Shown: positions 25,026-34,539 of the stretch, in pieces
Layout of the letters: each line of letters begins with the position of its first letter
Position numbering within the stretch: position 1 is the stretch's first letter
Origin: Actinomadura sp. CNU-125
GTDB lineage: Bacteria > Actinomycetota > Actinomycetes > Streptosporangiales > Streptosporangiaceae
Direction of reading: 5' to 3'
Assembly: GCF_001942465.1 (NCBI RefSeq)
Contig: NZ_MKJY01000244.1
Span: 1 to 58,410 of the forward strand
Length of the DNA: 58,410 nt
Made by a program: the position numbers and the translations under genes
Notes under the pieces: model-generated
What the model saw: the letters and a program-made list of their open reading frames with translations, nothing else
Told to the model about the DNA's origin: nothing
Databases searched by the model: none

Positions 25026-25523
25026 ATGAGTTACCCCCAGCAGGGGCAGGGCCAACCCCAGCAGTACCAGCAGGGCGGCTACGCCCCCGCCCCGGCGCAG
25101 CAGCCGGCGCCCGTCGCCACCGGCACCGGCGCCAACATGAAGCGGCGCAACCCCGTCGGCGTCTGGCTCGGCCTGCCCATCATCACGTTCGGCATCTACG
25201 GCCTGGTGTGGTTCTTCAAGGTCCACGCCGAGCTGTACCGCTACGACCGGAGGGTCGGCGACTCCGCCCTCAACGCGCTGCTGTCGATGCTGTTCGGCGC
25301 CGTCACCTTCGGCATCTGGCCGCTGGTGATGTGGATCAAGCTCGGCGGCCGCATCCGGCAGGCGCAGCGCGCGGCGGGCCTGACCTCGACCTGCAGCGTC
25401 GGCCTCGGCTTCCTGCTCGGCATCCTCGGCTTCGGGGTGCTGTACTACCAGATCCAGCTCAACAAGGTCGTCGACCGCTACGGCGGGACGCCGCCCGAGC
25501 AGCAGGTCTCGCTCGTCGCCTGA
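25026..25523 (+). CDS. DUF4234 membrane protein
   Basis: A 165-residue protein with a Gln/Pro-rich cytoplasmic N-terminus (about 1-35), the DUF4234 start MKRRNPVGVWLGLPIITFGIYGLVWFFKVHAELYRYD, and two further hydrophobic segments (ALLSMLFGAVTFGIWPLVMWIKL, GLGFLLGILGFGVLYYQIQLN). It therefore has three or four helices with short loops. Its function is unknown. A strong terminator follows 40 bases after the stop. Confidence 0.85.
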   Translation: MSYPQQGQGQPQQYQQGGYAPAPAQQPAPVATGTGANMKRRNPVGVWLGLPIITFGIYGLVWFFKVHAELYRYDRRVGDSALNALLSMLFGAVTFGIWPLVMWIKLGGRIRQAQRAAGLTSTCSVGLGFLLGILGFGVLYYQIQLNKVVDRYGGTPPEQQVSLVA

Positions 25524-25562
25524 CCGGTCGCCCGACCAGTGGGGCCACGGCCCTGGCCCACC

Positions 25563-25605
25563 CGGACCCCTCCGCGCCCACCCGTCGCGGAGGGGTCCGT
25601 TCTGT
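25563..25605 (+). terminator. Strong 14-bp rho-independent-like terminator
   Basis: cggacccctccgcg (25563-25576) is exactly complementary to 25586-25599, with a nine-base loop and a short ttctgt tail. It follows the DUF4234 gene and precedes the polymerase start by about 30 bases. Confidence 0.8.
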
Positions 25606-25630
25606 CGGTGGGCGCCGCCAGAATGGACGG

Positions 25631-27276
25631 GTGCGGATGGCGGCGGCCGCGGGGGCCGGTGGCGGGGGAGTGCTGCGGCCCCTCGCCGATGACGGCGCGC
25701 CCGCGGGCCCCGCGCGGGACGTGCCCGATCTGGTCGCCGCGATCGCGGAGACCGAACGGGCCGAGGCGCCGCGCTGGGTGTGGCCGTCCACGGCGCGGCT
25801 GTATCCGCGGCTGCTGGACGCCGGGTGCGGGTGGCCCGATGCCACGACCTGGAGCTCGTCGAGAGCCTGCTGCTCGGGCACGCCGGACGGTACGGCGAGC
25901 CGCGGGCGGTCGCGGCGGCGTGGGCGCGGCTGCACGGCGCGCCCGTCCCGCCCGATCCGGCGCCCGTGCGGGAGACGACGCAGGCGTCCCTGTTCGGCGA
26001 CTCCGGCGACGACGTGCCGGACGACCTCGCCCAGATCGTCGAGGTGCATGCGGCGCAGCGGAGCGCGATGGCCGGGCTGGACGGGTTCGGGCTGCTCGCG
26101 GCGGCCGAGTCGGCGGGCTCGCTGGTCGCGGCGGAGCTGGGCCACGACGGGCTGCCGTGGTCGGCCGCGGAACACGACGCGCTGCTGACCGAGCTGCTCG
26201 GGCCGCGGCCGTCCGGCGGGCTGCGGCCGCGCAGGCTGCAGGACCTCGCCGACCGCATCGGCGCCGCGTTCGGCCCGCGCGTGCACGTCAACCCCGATTC
26301 GCCCGCGCAGATCCTCAAGGCGTTCGCGGCGGCGGGGCGGCCGGTGCCGTCGACGCGGGCGCACGTGCTGAAACGGGTCGACCACCCGGCCGTGCCGCTG
26401 CTGCTGGAGTACAAGGAACTCGCCCGGCTGCACACGGCCCACGGGTGGGCGTGGCTCGACACGTGGGTGCGCGACGGGCGGTTCCGCGCGGAGTACGTGG
26501 TCGGCGGCGTGGTGTCGGGGCGGTGGGCCACCAGCGGGGGCGGCGCCCTGCAGATCCCGCGGGTGCTGCGGCGGGCGGTCGTCGCCGACCCCGGCTGGCG
26601 GCTGGTCGTCGCGGACGCCGCCCAGCTGGAACCGCGCGTCCTGGCGGCGCTCGCGGGCGACCGCGCGTTCGCCGACGCGGCCGCCCACGGCGACCTGTAC
26701 GCCGCGCTCGCCGAGGCGTTCACCGCCGACCCGAACGGGCTCGCCGCCCGGGACAAGGCGAAGATCGCGCTGCTGTCGGCGATGTACGGCGGCGGGACGG
26801 GCGAGGCCGTGCAGCTCCTCGCGGTGCTGAAGCAGCGGTTCCCCGAGGCGTTCGGCTACGTCGAGGAGGCCGCCCGCGCGGGCGAACGGGGCGCGCTCGT
26901 CCGGTCGCTGCTCGGCCGGACGTGCCCGCCGCCGTCCGCGGGCTGGCGGGCGCTGACCTCCGACGACGGGGGCGCGCGGGAGCTGCGCAGCCGGGGCCGG
27001 TTCACCCGCAACTTCGTCGTGCAGGCGACGGCGGCCGACTGGGCGCTGGCGCTGCTCGGCGAGCTGCGCCGCAGGCTCACCGCGCTCGGCCCGCCCCGGC
27101 TGGTGTTCTTCCAGCACGACGAGGTGATCGTGCACGCGCCCGCCGAGCTGGCCGAAGCCGTCGCGGACGCGGTGCGGGAGGCGGCGGACGAGGCGCGCCG
27201 CCTGCTGTTCGGCGGCACGCCCGTCGTGTTCCCCATGGAGATCGCGGTCGTGGACCGGTACTCCGAGGCGAAGTGA
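25631..27276 (+). CDS. PolA-like bifunctional 3'-5' exonuclease/DNA polymerase (one frameshift)
   Basis: An actinobacterial stand-alone family-A polymerase of about 548 residues. The N-terminal exonuclease-like part begins at GTG 25631 (VRMAAAAGAGGGGVLRPL) and shifts frame near 25835, at LLDAGCGWPDA into VRVARCHDLELVESLLLGH. The polymerase domain has motif A VVADAAQLEPRVLAAL, the O-helix-like KAKIALLSAMYGGGTGEAVQLL, and motif C VFFQHDEVIVHAP. DAAQLEPR in place of the usual DYSQIELR is typical of this subfamily. It probably works in repair rather than replication. Confidence 0.85.
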
Positions 27277-27280
27277 GCCG

Positions 27281-28540
27281 TCAGCGCCCGGTCGTGTAGG
27301 ACGGGCGCGAGTTCAGCGCGTCGACGTCCGAGAACGACGTCCGCCGGTACGCGCTGGTGATCGTCGTGAGCTCTTCGGGCTCCAGCACGTCCTCGATCGC
27401 CGCGAACCCCTTCGGGGCGCGCCGGCTGACGGTGTGCAGGACACGGTCGGCGGGCATGTCCCGGCAGGCCAGGACGATCGAGTTGGCGACCTCGCGGCGT
27501 TCGCGCTCGTACGCCGCCAGGCCCGCGACGGGCCCGGCCGCGGCCAGTTCGTGCACCAGGACGCGGGCGTCCAGGACGGCCTGCGAGCCGCCGTTCGACC
27601 CGACCGGGTACATCGGGTGGGCGGCGTCGCCGAGCAGGGTGACGCGGCCGAACGTCCAGCGTTCGAGGGGTTCGCGGTCGACCATCGGGTATTCGAGGAT
27701 CTCCGCCGCGGCCCGCAGCATCGCCGGGACGTCCAGCCAGTCGAACGTCCAGTCGGCGAAGTGGGGCAGGACGTCTTCGAGCCGCCCCTTCCGGTTCCAG
27801 TCGGCGGTCCGGTCCAGCCGGTCGTCGTCCTGCCGCACCTCGGCCACCCAGTTCAGCAGCGCCTTCCCGCGACGCTCGGCGCGCATGGAGATCGGGTAGA
27901 CGACGATCTTCGCGGCGGCGTTGCTGCCCGCGACGGCCAGCGTCCGGCCGCCGAGGAACGGCTCGCCCTCGGTGACGCCGCGCCACATCCGGATGCCGCT
28001 CCACAGCGGCGCCCGCTCGTCCGGGTACAGCAGGGCGCGGACGGCCGAGTGCAGCCCGTCCGCGCCGACGAGCACGTCGGCCGTCTCGGTGCGGACCTCG
28101 CCGGACGCCCGGTCGCACAGCCGGACCCGCACGCCGGAGCCGTCCTGCTCGAACCCCTCGAACACGGTGCCGGTACGGACGGCACGGCCGCCGAGCCGTT
28201 CGCGGAGCGCGTCCAGCAGGATCATCTGCAGCTCGCCGCGGTGGATCGAGTACTGCGGCCAGTTGTAGCCGAGGTCGCGGCCGCGCGGCTCGCCCCAGAT
28301 GCGGCCGCCGTACCGGTCGAAATGCACCATCTCGGCGGTGGGGATCCCGGTCTCGGCGAGGTCGCCGCCCAGCCCGAGCTCGGTCAGCTCGCGGACGGCG
28401 TGCGGCAGCAGGTTGATGCCGACGCCGAGCGGGCGCAGCTCCCGGACGGCGTCGACGACGATCGGCTCCGCCCCCGCCTCGTGCAGGCTCAACGCGGTGG
28501 TGAGCCCGCCGATCCCGGCCCCCACGATGAGTACGCGCAT
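27281..28540 (-). CDS. FAD-dependent aromatic-ring monooxygenase (PhzS/UbiH-like)
   Basis: A 419-residue group A flavoprotein hydroxylase. It has the Rossmann FAD motif VLIVGAGIGGLTTALSLHEAGAEPIVVDA, the DG motif VLVGADGLHSAVR, and the GD motif VTLLGDAAHPMYPVGSNGGSQAVLDA. It would hydroxylate an aromatic substrate with NAD(P)H and oxygen. It is on the same strand as the benzoylformate decarboxylase/ABC block but 222 bases downstream of the ATPase gene, so it may have its own promoter. Its place suggests a role in the same aromatic pathway, which is inference. Confidence 0.88.
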   Translation of the reverse strand: MRVLIVGAGIGGLTTALSLHEAGAEPIVVDAVRELRPLGVGINLLPHAVRELTELGLGGDLAETGIPTAEMVHFDRYGGRIWGEPRGRDLGYNWPQYSIHRGELQMILLDALRERLGGRAVRTGTVFEGFEQDGSGVRVRLCDRASGEVRTETADVLVGADGLHSAVRALLYPDERAPLWSGIRMWRGVTEGEPFLGGRTLAVAGSNAAAKIVVYPISMRAERRGKALLNWVAEVRQDDDRLDRTADWNRKGRLEDVLPHFADWTFDWLDVPAMLRAAAEILEYPMVDREPLERWTFGRVTLLGDAAHPMYPVGSNGGSQAVLDARVLVHELAAAGPVAGLAAYERERREVANSIVLACRDMPADRVLHTVSRRAPKGFAAIEDVLEPEELTTITSAYRRTSFSDVDALNSRPSYTTGR

Positions 28541-28609
28541 GAATCGCCCTTCGTCGGTCCCCGGGAGCGGAGAGACCGCGGTGGACGACCGCGCCCCCGG
28601 GGTCGTGTC

Positions 28610-28632
28610 ATCGCCGCCGTGCGGGCGGCGAT
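28610..28632. other. Perfect 9-bp hairpin between monooxygenase and ABC ATPase genes
   Basis: atcgccgcc (28610-28618) pairs with ggcggcgat (28624-28632) around five bases. It lies about 130 bases past the ATPase stop and 70 bases before the monooxygenase start. It could be a terminator for the transporter operon or an operator for the monooxygenase. Confidence 0.4.
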
Positions 28633-28762
28633 CATGAGCGGCCGGATCACCGTGGACACGACCGGCGAACCGGATGTCGCCTCCGGCCCGCCATGTCATC
28701 ATCACCGACTCGATGGACGATCTCGAACTGTTGTCCGATTCCGGCAGGGGCGCCCGCGAGGG

Positions 28763-29641
28763 CTACCCGGCGGTCTCGCCGCCCTTCTTCGCGGCGGCCT
28801 CGGCGACGGAACCGCCGCTCTCGGCGCCGACTTCGACCTTCTCGGCGCCCTTGCCGGTGGCGGGTGCGGCGCCGGGGACCTTGGCGCCGCCGCGTACGAG
28901 TCGTCCGACTTCGGCGCGCAGGGTGATGAAGTCGGGGTGGGAGCGGGTTTCGATCTGGTCGCGTTCGGTGGGCAGGTCGACGGGGAGGTCGGCGTGGACG
29001 CGTGCGGGGGATCGGTTGAGGACGACGACGCGGTCGCCGACGTAGACGCTTTCGTCGATGTCGTGCGTGACGAGGAGGATCGTCATTTTGGCGTCGCGGT
29101 GGACTTTGAGGACGAGGTCTTCGAGGTCTTCGCGGGTTTGTGCGTCGACGGAGCCGAAGGGTTCGTCCATGAGGAGGAGGGAGGGCCGGTAGGCCAGGGC
29201 GCGGGCGATGGACACGCGTTGCTGCATGCCTCCCGACAGTTGCCAGGGGAACTTCTTGCCCGCGTCGGGAAGCCCCACCGATTCGAGGGCTTCTTGTGCC
29301 GCCTCCCGGCGTTGGGTGCGGGATTTGCCGCGGCGCCGTAGCGGCAGTGCGACGTTGTCGCGGACGGTGAGCCAGGGGAACAGTGATCGGCTGTAGTCCT
29401 GGAAGACGACGGCGAGGTCGTCGGGGACGCCGTCGATGGGTTTGCCGTTGAGGGAGAGTTTCCCGCCGGTGGGTCGGATGAGTCCGGCGATGCAGCGCAG
29501 CAGGGTGGATTTGCCGCAGCCGGATGGGCCGACGATGCTGAGCAGTTCGCCGTCGGCGACCGTGAGGTCGAGGCCGTCCAGGACCCCGTGATCGCCGGAG
29601 TAGGAGTGCGTCAGGCCGGTTATCTCAAGCATTTCGGCCAC
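28763..29641 (-). CDS. ABC transporter ATPase (nitrate/sulfonate/taurine type)
   Basis: A 292-residue importer ATPase. It has Walker A GPSGCGKST (about 39-47), the Q-loop VVFQD, signature LSGGMQQRVSIARAL, Walker B LLLMDEPFGSVD and the switch His in VTHDIDESV. It belongs to the SsuB/TauB subfamily. After about residue 250 a low-complexity Ala/Lys/Glu tail is added. It works with the two permeases and lipoprotein encoded upstream, but benzoylformate decarboxylase is inserted before it in the operon, tying transport to that substrate class. Confidence 0.9.
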   Translation of the reverse strand: MAEMLEITGLTHSYSGDHGVLDGLDLTVADGELLSIVGPSGCGKSTLLRCIAGLIRPTGGKLSLNGKPIDGVPDDLAVVFQDYSRSLFPWLTVRDNVALPLRRRGKSRTQRREAAQEALESVGLPDAGKKFPWQLSGGMQQRVSIARALAYRPSLLLMDEPFGSVDAQTREDLEDLVLKVHRDAKMTILLVTHDIDESVYVGDRVVVLNRSPARVHADLPVDLPTERDQIETRSHPDFITLRAEVGRLVRGGAKVPGAAPATGKGAEKVEVGAESGGSVAEAAAKKGGETAG

Positions 29642-29662
29642 CTTTCCTGTGTCCGGGTACCG

Positions 29663-31267
29663 TCACTGGGCCCACGGCTCGTACATCGCCGCGTCGTTGG
29701 CCGCGACACCGACGTCGATGAGGAACGGCCCGTCGTGCGCGAGGCCCTCGGCCAGCGCGCCGTCCAGTTCGGCGGCGGTGCCGACGGTGCGTCCGCCGCA
29801 GCCCATGCTGCGGGCGAGGGCGGCGAAGTCGATGCCGGCGATGTCGGCGCCGACCACCGAGTCCATGCCGATCCGGCGGCCGAGCGACCGGATGGCCCCG
29901 TAGCCCCCGTTGTTCATGACGATCACGGTCATCGGCAGCTTGTGCTGCGCGGCCGTCCACAGCGCCTGCGCCGAGTACATGATCGCGCCGTCGCCGAGGA
30001 CGCAGACGATCCGCTCGCCGGAACCGGCGAGCGCGCGGCCGACGCCCATCGGCAGGCTCCAGCCGAGGACGCCGCTGCCCATGGTGAGGAACGAGCCGGG
30101 ACGGGTGATGGGGAACCGGGAGTGGAACAGGTCGCGGTGGCTCGGGATCTCCTCCACGAGGATCCCGTCCTCGGGCATCCGCTCCCGCAGCGTCTCGATG
30201 ACCAGCGCCGGGTCGATCGGGTCGGCGACGGCGGGCGCGGCGAGCCGCGGCCGCGGCTCCGGCGCGGGCCGGTCGGCCTTGTCGACCAGTTCCAGCAGGC
30301 CGGACACGCCCGCCTGGACGGTGCTGAGGATGCTGGTGCCGACCGGGGCCCACGCGATCTGGTCGGGGTCGCAGTCGAGGTGGAACAGCCGGGAGCCCTC
30401 GGGGATGTAGGGGCCTTCGGCGTGCACGTGGTAGTTGAAGACCGGTGCGCCGAGCACCAGGATCACGTCGTGGCCCGCCAGCCGCGCGGCGAGCAGGTCC
30501 CGGACGGGCGGCAGGAAGCCCTGGAACAGGGCATGGTCCTCGGGGAACCCGGACCGGCCGGACAGCGGGCTGATCCACACGGGCGCGCCGGTGCGCTCGG
30601 CGAGGTTCACCACGAGGGGGGTCGCGCCTTCGTCCTCGACGCCCTGCCCGACGATGATGACCGGGTTCTTCGCGTCGTTGAGCGCGTCCGCGGTCTCCTG
30701 CAGCGCCGCCGGGTCCGCCGCGAAGCCCGCCCGGATCTCGCGGTGCGGGACGCGCTCGGCCGGCCGGTCCCAGTCGTCCTCGGGCACCGACAGGAACACC
30801 GGGCCCCGCGGCGGCGTCATGGCCACCCGGTACGCCTCGGCGAACGCGGCCGGGACGTCCTCGGCGCGCTCGGTCTGCCTGCTCCACTTCACGTACGGGC
30901 GGGGGAACTGGGCGGGCTCGTCGGCGCCGAGGAACGGACGCGTCGGCAGCATCGCGCGGGTCTGCTGCCCCGCGACGATCACGACCGGCACCCGGTCGCG
31001 GTAGGCGTTGAACACCGCGCCGAGCCCGTGCCCGACGCCCCCGGCGGAGTGCAGGTTGACCAGCCCGGCGTTGCCGGTGCCGATGGCGTGGCCCGCCGCC
31101 GCGCCGACCGCCACGATCTCCTGCAGCCCCAGCACGTAGGAGAAGTCCTCGGGAAAGTCGCGGAACATCCGCAGCTCGGTGGAGCCGGGGTTGCCGAAGA
31201 CCGTGGTCATTCCCACGCGCCTGCAGAAGTCGAACACCGCGTCTCTGACCGTGAACTCTGTCGTCAT
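29663..31267 (-). CDS. mdlC: Benzoylformate decarboxylase (ThDP-dependent)
   Basis: A 534-residue ThDP enzyme that decarboxylates benzoylformate to benzaldehyde. It resembles Pseudomonas putida BFD closely: VFGNPGSTEL with the active-site Ser at about 29, ALQE-type Glu50 (GLQE), NLHSAGGVGH with His73, AGQQTRAML, and GAPVFNYHVH containing the second active-site His. The ThDP motif VLGDGAIMYSAQALWTAAQHK...MNNGGYG is intact. Exact substrate may differ within the 2-keto-acid decarboxylases. It lies inside an ABC import operon, between permease and ATPase genes, suggesting direct catabolism of the imported aromatic acid. Confidence 0.85.
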   Translation of the reverse strand: MTTEFTVRDAVFDFCRRVGMTTVFGNPGSTELRMFRDFPEDFSYVLGLQEIVAVGAAAGHAIGTGNAGLVNLHSAGGVGHGLGAVFNAYRDRVPVVIVAGQQTRAMLPTRPFLGADEPAQFPRPYVKWSRQTERAEDVPAAFAEAYRVAMTPPRGPVFLSVPEDDWDRPAERVPHREIRAGFAADPAALQETADALNDAKNPVIIVGQGVEDEGATPLVVNLAERTGAPVWISPLSGRSGFPEDHALFQGFLPPVRDLLAARLAGHDVILVLGAPVFNYHVHAEGPYIPEGSRLFHLDCDPDQIAWAPVGTSILSTVQAGVSGLLELVDKADRPAPEPRPRLAAPAVADPIDPALVIETLRERMPEDGILVEEIPSHRDLFHSRFPITRPGSFLTMGSGVLGWSLPMGVGRALAGSGERIVCVLGDGAIMYSAQALWTAAQHKLPMTVIVMNNGGYGAIRSLGRRIGMDSVVGADIAGIDFAALARSMGCGGRTVGTAAELDGALAEGLAHDGPFLIDVGVAANDAAMYEPWAQ

Positions 31268-31291
31268 GACTATGCCCTTCGCGCCCCGCGG

Positions 31292-32122
31292 TCACAAGGA
31301 GAGGACCCGGTGCTCCACCGCGAGCAGAATCGTGTTGAACAGGTAACCGAGAATGCCGAGCAGCACGATGATCGACCAGATGGTCGACAGGTCGGACATG
31401 CTCTGCGCGTTCGTCAGCTGGAAGCCGAGCCCGTCGGAGGTGCCCGGGAGGAGCTCGGCGAAGATCATCAGGATGAGGGACAGGGACAGCGCGAGGCGCA
31501 GTCCCGCGAAGATCTTCGGCAGCGCGGACGGGATGATCAGGTACCGGATCCGCTGGTAGCCCGAGAGCCGGAACACCTCCGCCGTCGCCATCTGGGTCGA
31601 GTCCACGGCCCGCGCCCCGTCCGCCGTGTTGAGCAGGACGGGCCAGACGGCGCCGAAGACGATGGAGGCCACCTGCATCTGCGTGCCCATGTCGAACAGG
31701 ACGATGAACACCGGCACCATCGTCGGCGGCGGGATCACCCGCGCGAACTGCAGGACCGGCTCCAGGTAGGCCAGGACGCGCTCCGACCTGCCGAGCCACA
31801 TGCCGAGGACGACGCCGACCACGACCGACAGCAGCAGGCCGAGCGCCATCCGGTACAGGCTCGGCACGATGTCCTCGCGGACACCGGAGCTGAGGAACAG
31901 GTGGCTCGCCGGACCGGCGAACCACATCTCCCGCATCCGCTGCACGATCTCGGACGGCGGCGGGAAGAACGGGCTGTCGGCGGCGCGCGTCGCCGCCTCC
32001 CAGCCCGCGATGAGGATCGCCAGCGGGAGCAGGCGGTGCAGCAGCCCGCGGACCAGCCGGAACGCGAAGGCGCCGGGACGCACGGTCCGCGCCGACCGCG
32101 CGGGAAGGGCGGCCGTCGTCAC
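31292..32122 (-). CDS. ABC transporter permease (SsuC/TauC type)
   Basis: A 276-residue inner-membrane permease with about six helices and the BPD_transp_1 EAA-like loop (EVFRLSGYQRIRYLIIPSALPKIFAGLRLAL). An N-terminal helix begins at LLPLAILIAGWEAAT. GTG 32122 overlaps the stop of the upstream permease (GTGA), so the two are translationally coupled and probably form a heterodimeric channel. Confidence 0.9.
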   Translation of the reverse strand: MTTAALPARSARTVRPGAFAFRLVRGLLHRLLPLAILIAGWEAATRAADSPFFPPPSEIVQRMREMWFAGPASHLFLSSGVREDIVPSLYRMALGLLLSVVVGVVLGMWLGRSERVLAYLEPVLQFARVIPPPTMVPVFIVLFDMGTQMQVASIVFGAVWPVLLNTADGARAVDSTQMATAEVFRLSGYQRIRYLIIPSALPKIFAGLRLALSLSLILMIFAELLPGTSDGLGFQLTNAQSMSDLSTIWSIIVLLGILGYLFNTILLAVEHRVLSL

Positions 32123-32928
32123 GATGCACCACTCCTCTGGGCCTTGTGCCAGCGGAACGCGCGGTTCTCGCCCTGCACCATCAGGCTGTCGATGATCAGG
32201 CCGATGCAGCCCGCCCACACGGTGCCCGCGAGGACGTCGACGGTGCCGTCCGGCACGGTGCCGGCCTGCGCGATGAACATGCCGAGGCCGTCGCCGAAGC
32301 CGGAGAGGATCTCGGTGCCGACGGCGAGGATGAGGGCGATGGACGCGGACAGCCGCACGCCGGTCGCGATGAACGGCGCCGCGCTCGGCAGCGAGACCCG
32401 CAGCAGGATCTGGATCCGGCCGAAGCCGAAGGTGCGCAGCGTCTCCTTAGCCGTGGGGTCGACGTCGTGCAGCCCGTACATGGTGTTGAACAGGATGGGC
32501 CAGCAGGCGGCGTAGACGATGAGCGGCACTTCCATGCTGAGCCCGGAGCCGAGCAGCAGCCCGGCCAGCGGGATGAGCGCGACCGACGGGATCGGCCGCA
32601 GGAACTCCACGATCGCCCGGACCGCGGTGTTCACCGCGGGGACGCTGCCGAGCAGCAGCCCGAGCGGGACCGCGATCGCGATGGCGATCAGCAGGCCGAG
32701 GGCCCACGCGGTGAGGGTGACGCGGACGTTGAAGAGGAAGTCGGTGTCGCCGAACAGCTCGACGGCGCGGGTCACGATGCTCGACGCCGGAGGCAGATAG
32801 GAACGGTCCACGATCCCCGCCCTGCCGAGGATCTCGCTCGCCAGGAACAGGGCCGCCACCCCGGCGGCCCCTCGCGCCCACTTGCCGGGGCGGGAGAGGC
32901 CGCGGGGCGGCGTCGTCTGGTCAGCCAT
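32119..32928 (-). CDS. ABC transporter permease (SsuC/TauC type)
   Basis: A 269-residue permease, paralogous to the one downstream. The EAA-like loop is ETLRTFGFGRIQILLRVSLPSAAPFIATGVRL, with helices at ALGLLIAIAIAVPLGLLLG, SVALIPLAGLLLGSGL and ASIALILAVGTEILSGFG. Two permease genes in one operon point to a heterodimer. It follows the binding-protein gene by 20 bases. Confidence 0.9.
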   Translation of the reverse strand: MADQTTPPRGLSRPGKWARGAAGVAALFLASEILGRAGIVDRSYLPPASSIVTRAVELFGDTDFLFNVRVTLTAWALGLLIAIAIAVPLGLLLGSVPAVNTAVRAIVEFLRPIPSVALIPLAGLLLGSGLSMEVPLIVYAACWPILFNTMYGLHDVDPTAKETLRTFGFGRIQILLRVSLPSAAPFIATGVRLSASIALILAVGTEILSGFGDGLGMFIAQAGTVPDGTVDVLAGTVWAGCIGLIIDSLMVQGENRAFRWHKAQRSGAS

Positions 32929-32947
32929 ATACGTCAGTGCCTCGTCA

Positions 32948-33925
32948 TCAGGCCGACGGCTGGAACAGGATCGTCTTCAGGTCCGGCTTCTCCTTGAGGA
33001 GCTTGTCGGCCTCCATGAGGTCGACGACCCGCTGCATACGGGTGGTGTTCAGCGAGGTCGGGTAGCCCGGCAGGGTGATCACCGAGGCGACCTTGGCGTC
33101 GATCTTGGTGTAGGTCGGCAGGATGTCCTCGACCTTCTTGCGGTCATCGGACGCGATCTTCTGCGCGGCGAAGATCGCCCGCTGGAACGCGGCGGCCGTC
33201 TTCGGGTTCTCCGACGCGAACTCCTGCGTGCTGATGTAGCCGGCGATCGGGGTGTTGGTCACCGGCTCGGTGCCGCCGTCCACGGCCACGCGGGCGCCGA
33301 GGTTCTTCTCCGTGGCGGAGGTGAAGGGCTCGACGGTGTGGATCGCGTCGACCTGCCCCTTCTCCAGCGCCGTGGCCATCTGCGGGAAGGGCACCGAGAC
33401 GTACTCGACCTTGGACGGGTCGGCGTTGTTGGCCTTCAGGATGGCGTTCAGCGTGAGCGACTGGATGTTGTTGAGGATGTTGACCGCGACCTTCTTGCCC
33501 TCAAGGTCCTTGGGGGTCTTGATGTCGGAGTCGGGCATCACGAGCGCGTCCATCATGTGGGACGTCATCGAGGCGGCCTCGGCCAGGACGCTCAGCTTGA
33601 GCGTGCCCTTCTCGTTCGCCTGGAGGAAGGACACGTAGTTGGCGCCGGCGATCACGTTCACGTCGCCCTTGACGAGCGCCGGGATGGCCTTGGTGCTCTG
33701 CTGGACGGGCTCGATCTTGACTTCCAGCCCCTCCTTTTCGAAGAGCTTCTCCTTCTGCGCGATGTACACCGCCACGTTGTCCGCCAGGGGCATGGCGGCC
33801 ACCGTGATCGTGTCCTTTTCGAGACCGTTGGCGCCACCGGAGGACTCGGAGTCTCCGCAGCCGGTGAGGGATACGACGAGGGCGGCGGCGCTGACGAGCG
33901 CTGACAGACGAAGGGATTGCCGCAT
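32948..33925 (-). CDS. ABC transporter substrate-binding lipoprotein
   Basis: A 325-residue SsuA/NMT1-type periplasmic-binding-fold lipoprotein. The signal peptide ends in the lipobox LTGC, with Cys23 as lipidation site. The mature part has typical TITVAAMPLADNVAVYIAQKEKLFEKEGLEV and DLEGKKVAVNILNN segments. Ligand specificity is not readable, but co-location with mdlC suggests aromatic carboxylates. It is the first gene of the five-gene minus-strand operon and lies behind a long AT-richer promoter region. Confidence 0.92.
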   Translation of the reverse strand: MRQSLRLSALVSAAALVVSLTGCGDSESSGGANGLEKDTITVAAMPLADNVAVYIAQKEKLFEKEGLEVKIEPVQQSTKAIPALVKGDVNVIAGANYVSFLQANEKGTLKLSVLAEAASMTSHMMDALVMPDSDIKTPKDLEGKKVAVNILNNIQSLTLNAILKANNADPSKVEYVSVPFPQMATALEKGQVDAIHTVEPFTSATEKNLGARVAVDGGTEPVTNTPIAGYISTQEFASENPKTAAAFQRAIFAAQKIASDDRKKVEDILPTYTKIDAKVASVITLPGYPTSLNTTRMQRVVDLMEADKLLKEKPDLKTILFQPSA

Positions 33926-34539
33926 GGGCGCTCCTTAACTCACGGGGGAAGTTGTTCGGCAGGGCTGCTGGGCGGGACTCGTGAGCCAGGGGGAACGACC
34001 GAAGTCACCCCATCGCCGCGCCTGAAGATCACTGCGACCGGAGAGTACCGTGATCCGAGTGACTTGGGTGGTTTGAGTACGAATTGTGTGACTCTCTTGT
34101 GTCCTGGAGCTTGGTGTCCACGAGGTGACCGGTGAGTAACTCATTCCGGTCGCCGTCGCGGCACATGTGCGGGCGGTCGCTATGCATTGCCACTCCAATT
34201 CGGAGAGTAATCGCCGGTTCGGGGCCGCGGTGCGCGTTCTCCGGCGGTCCGCCGGGTGCGAAGGCCGCGCGAGCGGCCCGGTATCACGCACCGGTGCCGT
34301 CCGGTCGCGGAGGGTCCTCGCACCGTGAGTGATCAAGTGTGTACGGCAAATCAGACATATGGGCATGAAACGCCAATCGTTGCTTTGTGGGATATCCCCT
34401 GTTCTATGGTCCTTTGCGGCCTATCCCGTGGATGTGCTGCAATGGCGTGCGCCGAGGGGCGAGCTGATGCCGCTTTAACCCTTCGCGTCGGTGAGGCTAC
34501 GGAGAGTGCAACATCGTGTGGAGAGGGTGTTAACGGCGG
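33926..34539. other. Long, relatively AT-rich divergent intergenic region
   Basis: 614 bases between the lipoprotein gene and cvnA, clearly lower in G+C than the surroundings. No frame looks coding. It holds the arms gaccgg and ccggtc about 13 bases apart near 34122-34147 and several AT-rich hexamers (for example gatatc, tttgtg and aatcagacatat near 34345-34395) that could be promoter parts. It must contain the promoters of both flanking operons. I recognise no riboswitch or operator. Confidence 0.55.

Noticed and set aside
29588..32515. A 975-codon plus-strand open frame
   Set aside because: It is antisense to the ABC ATPase, mdlC and permease genes and has the Arg/Gly/Asp/His composition of a shadow frame.
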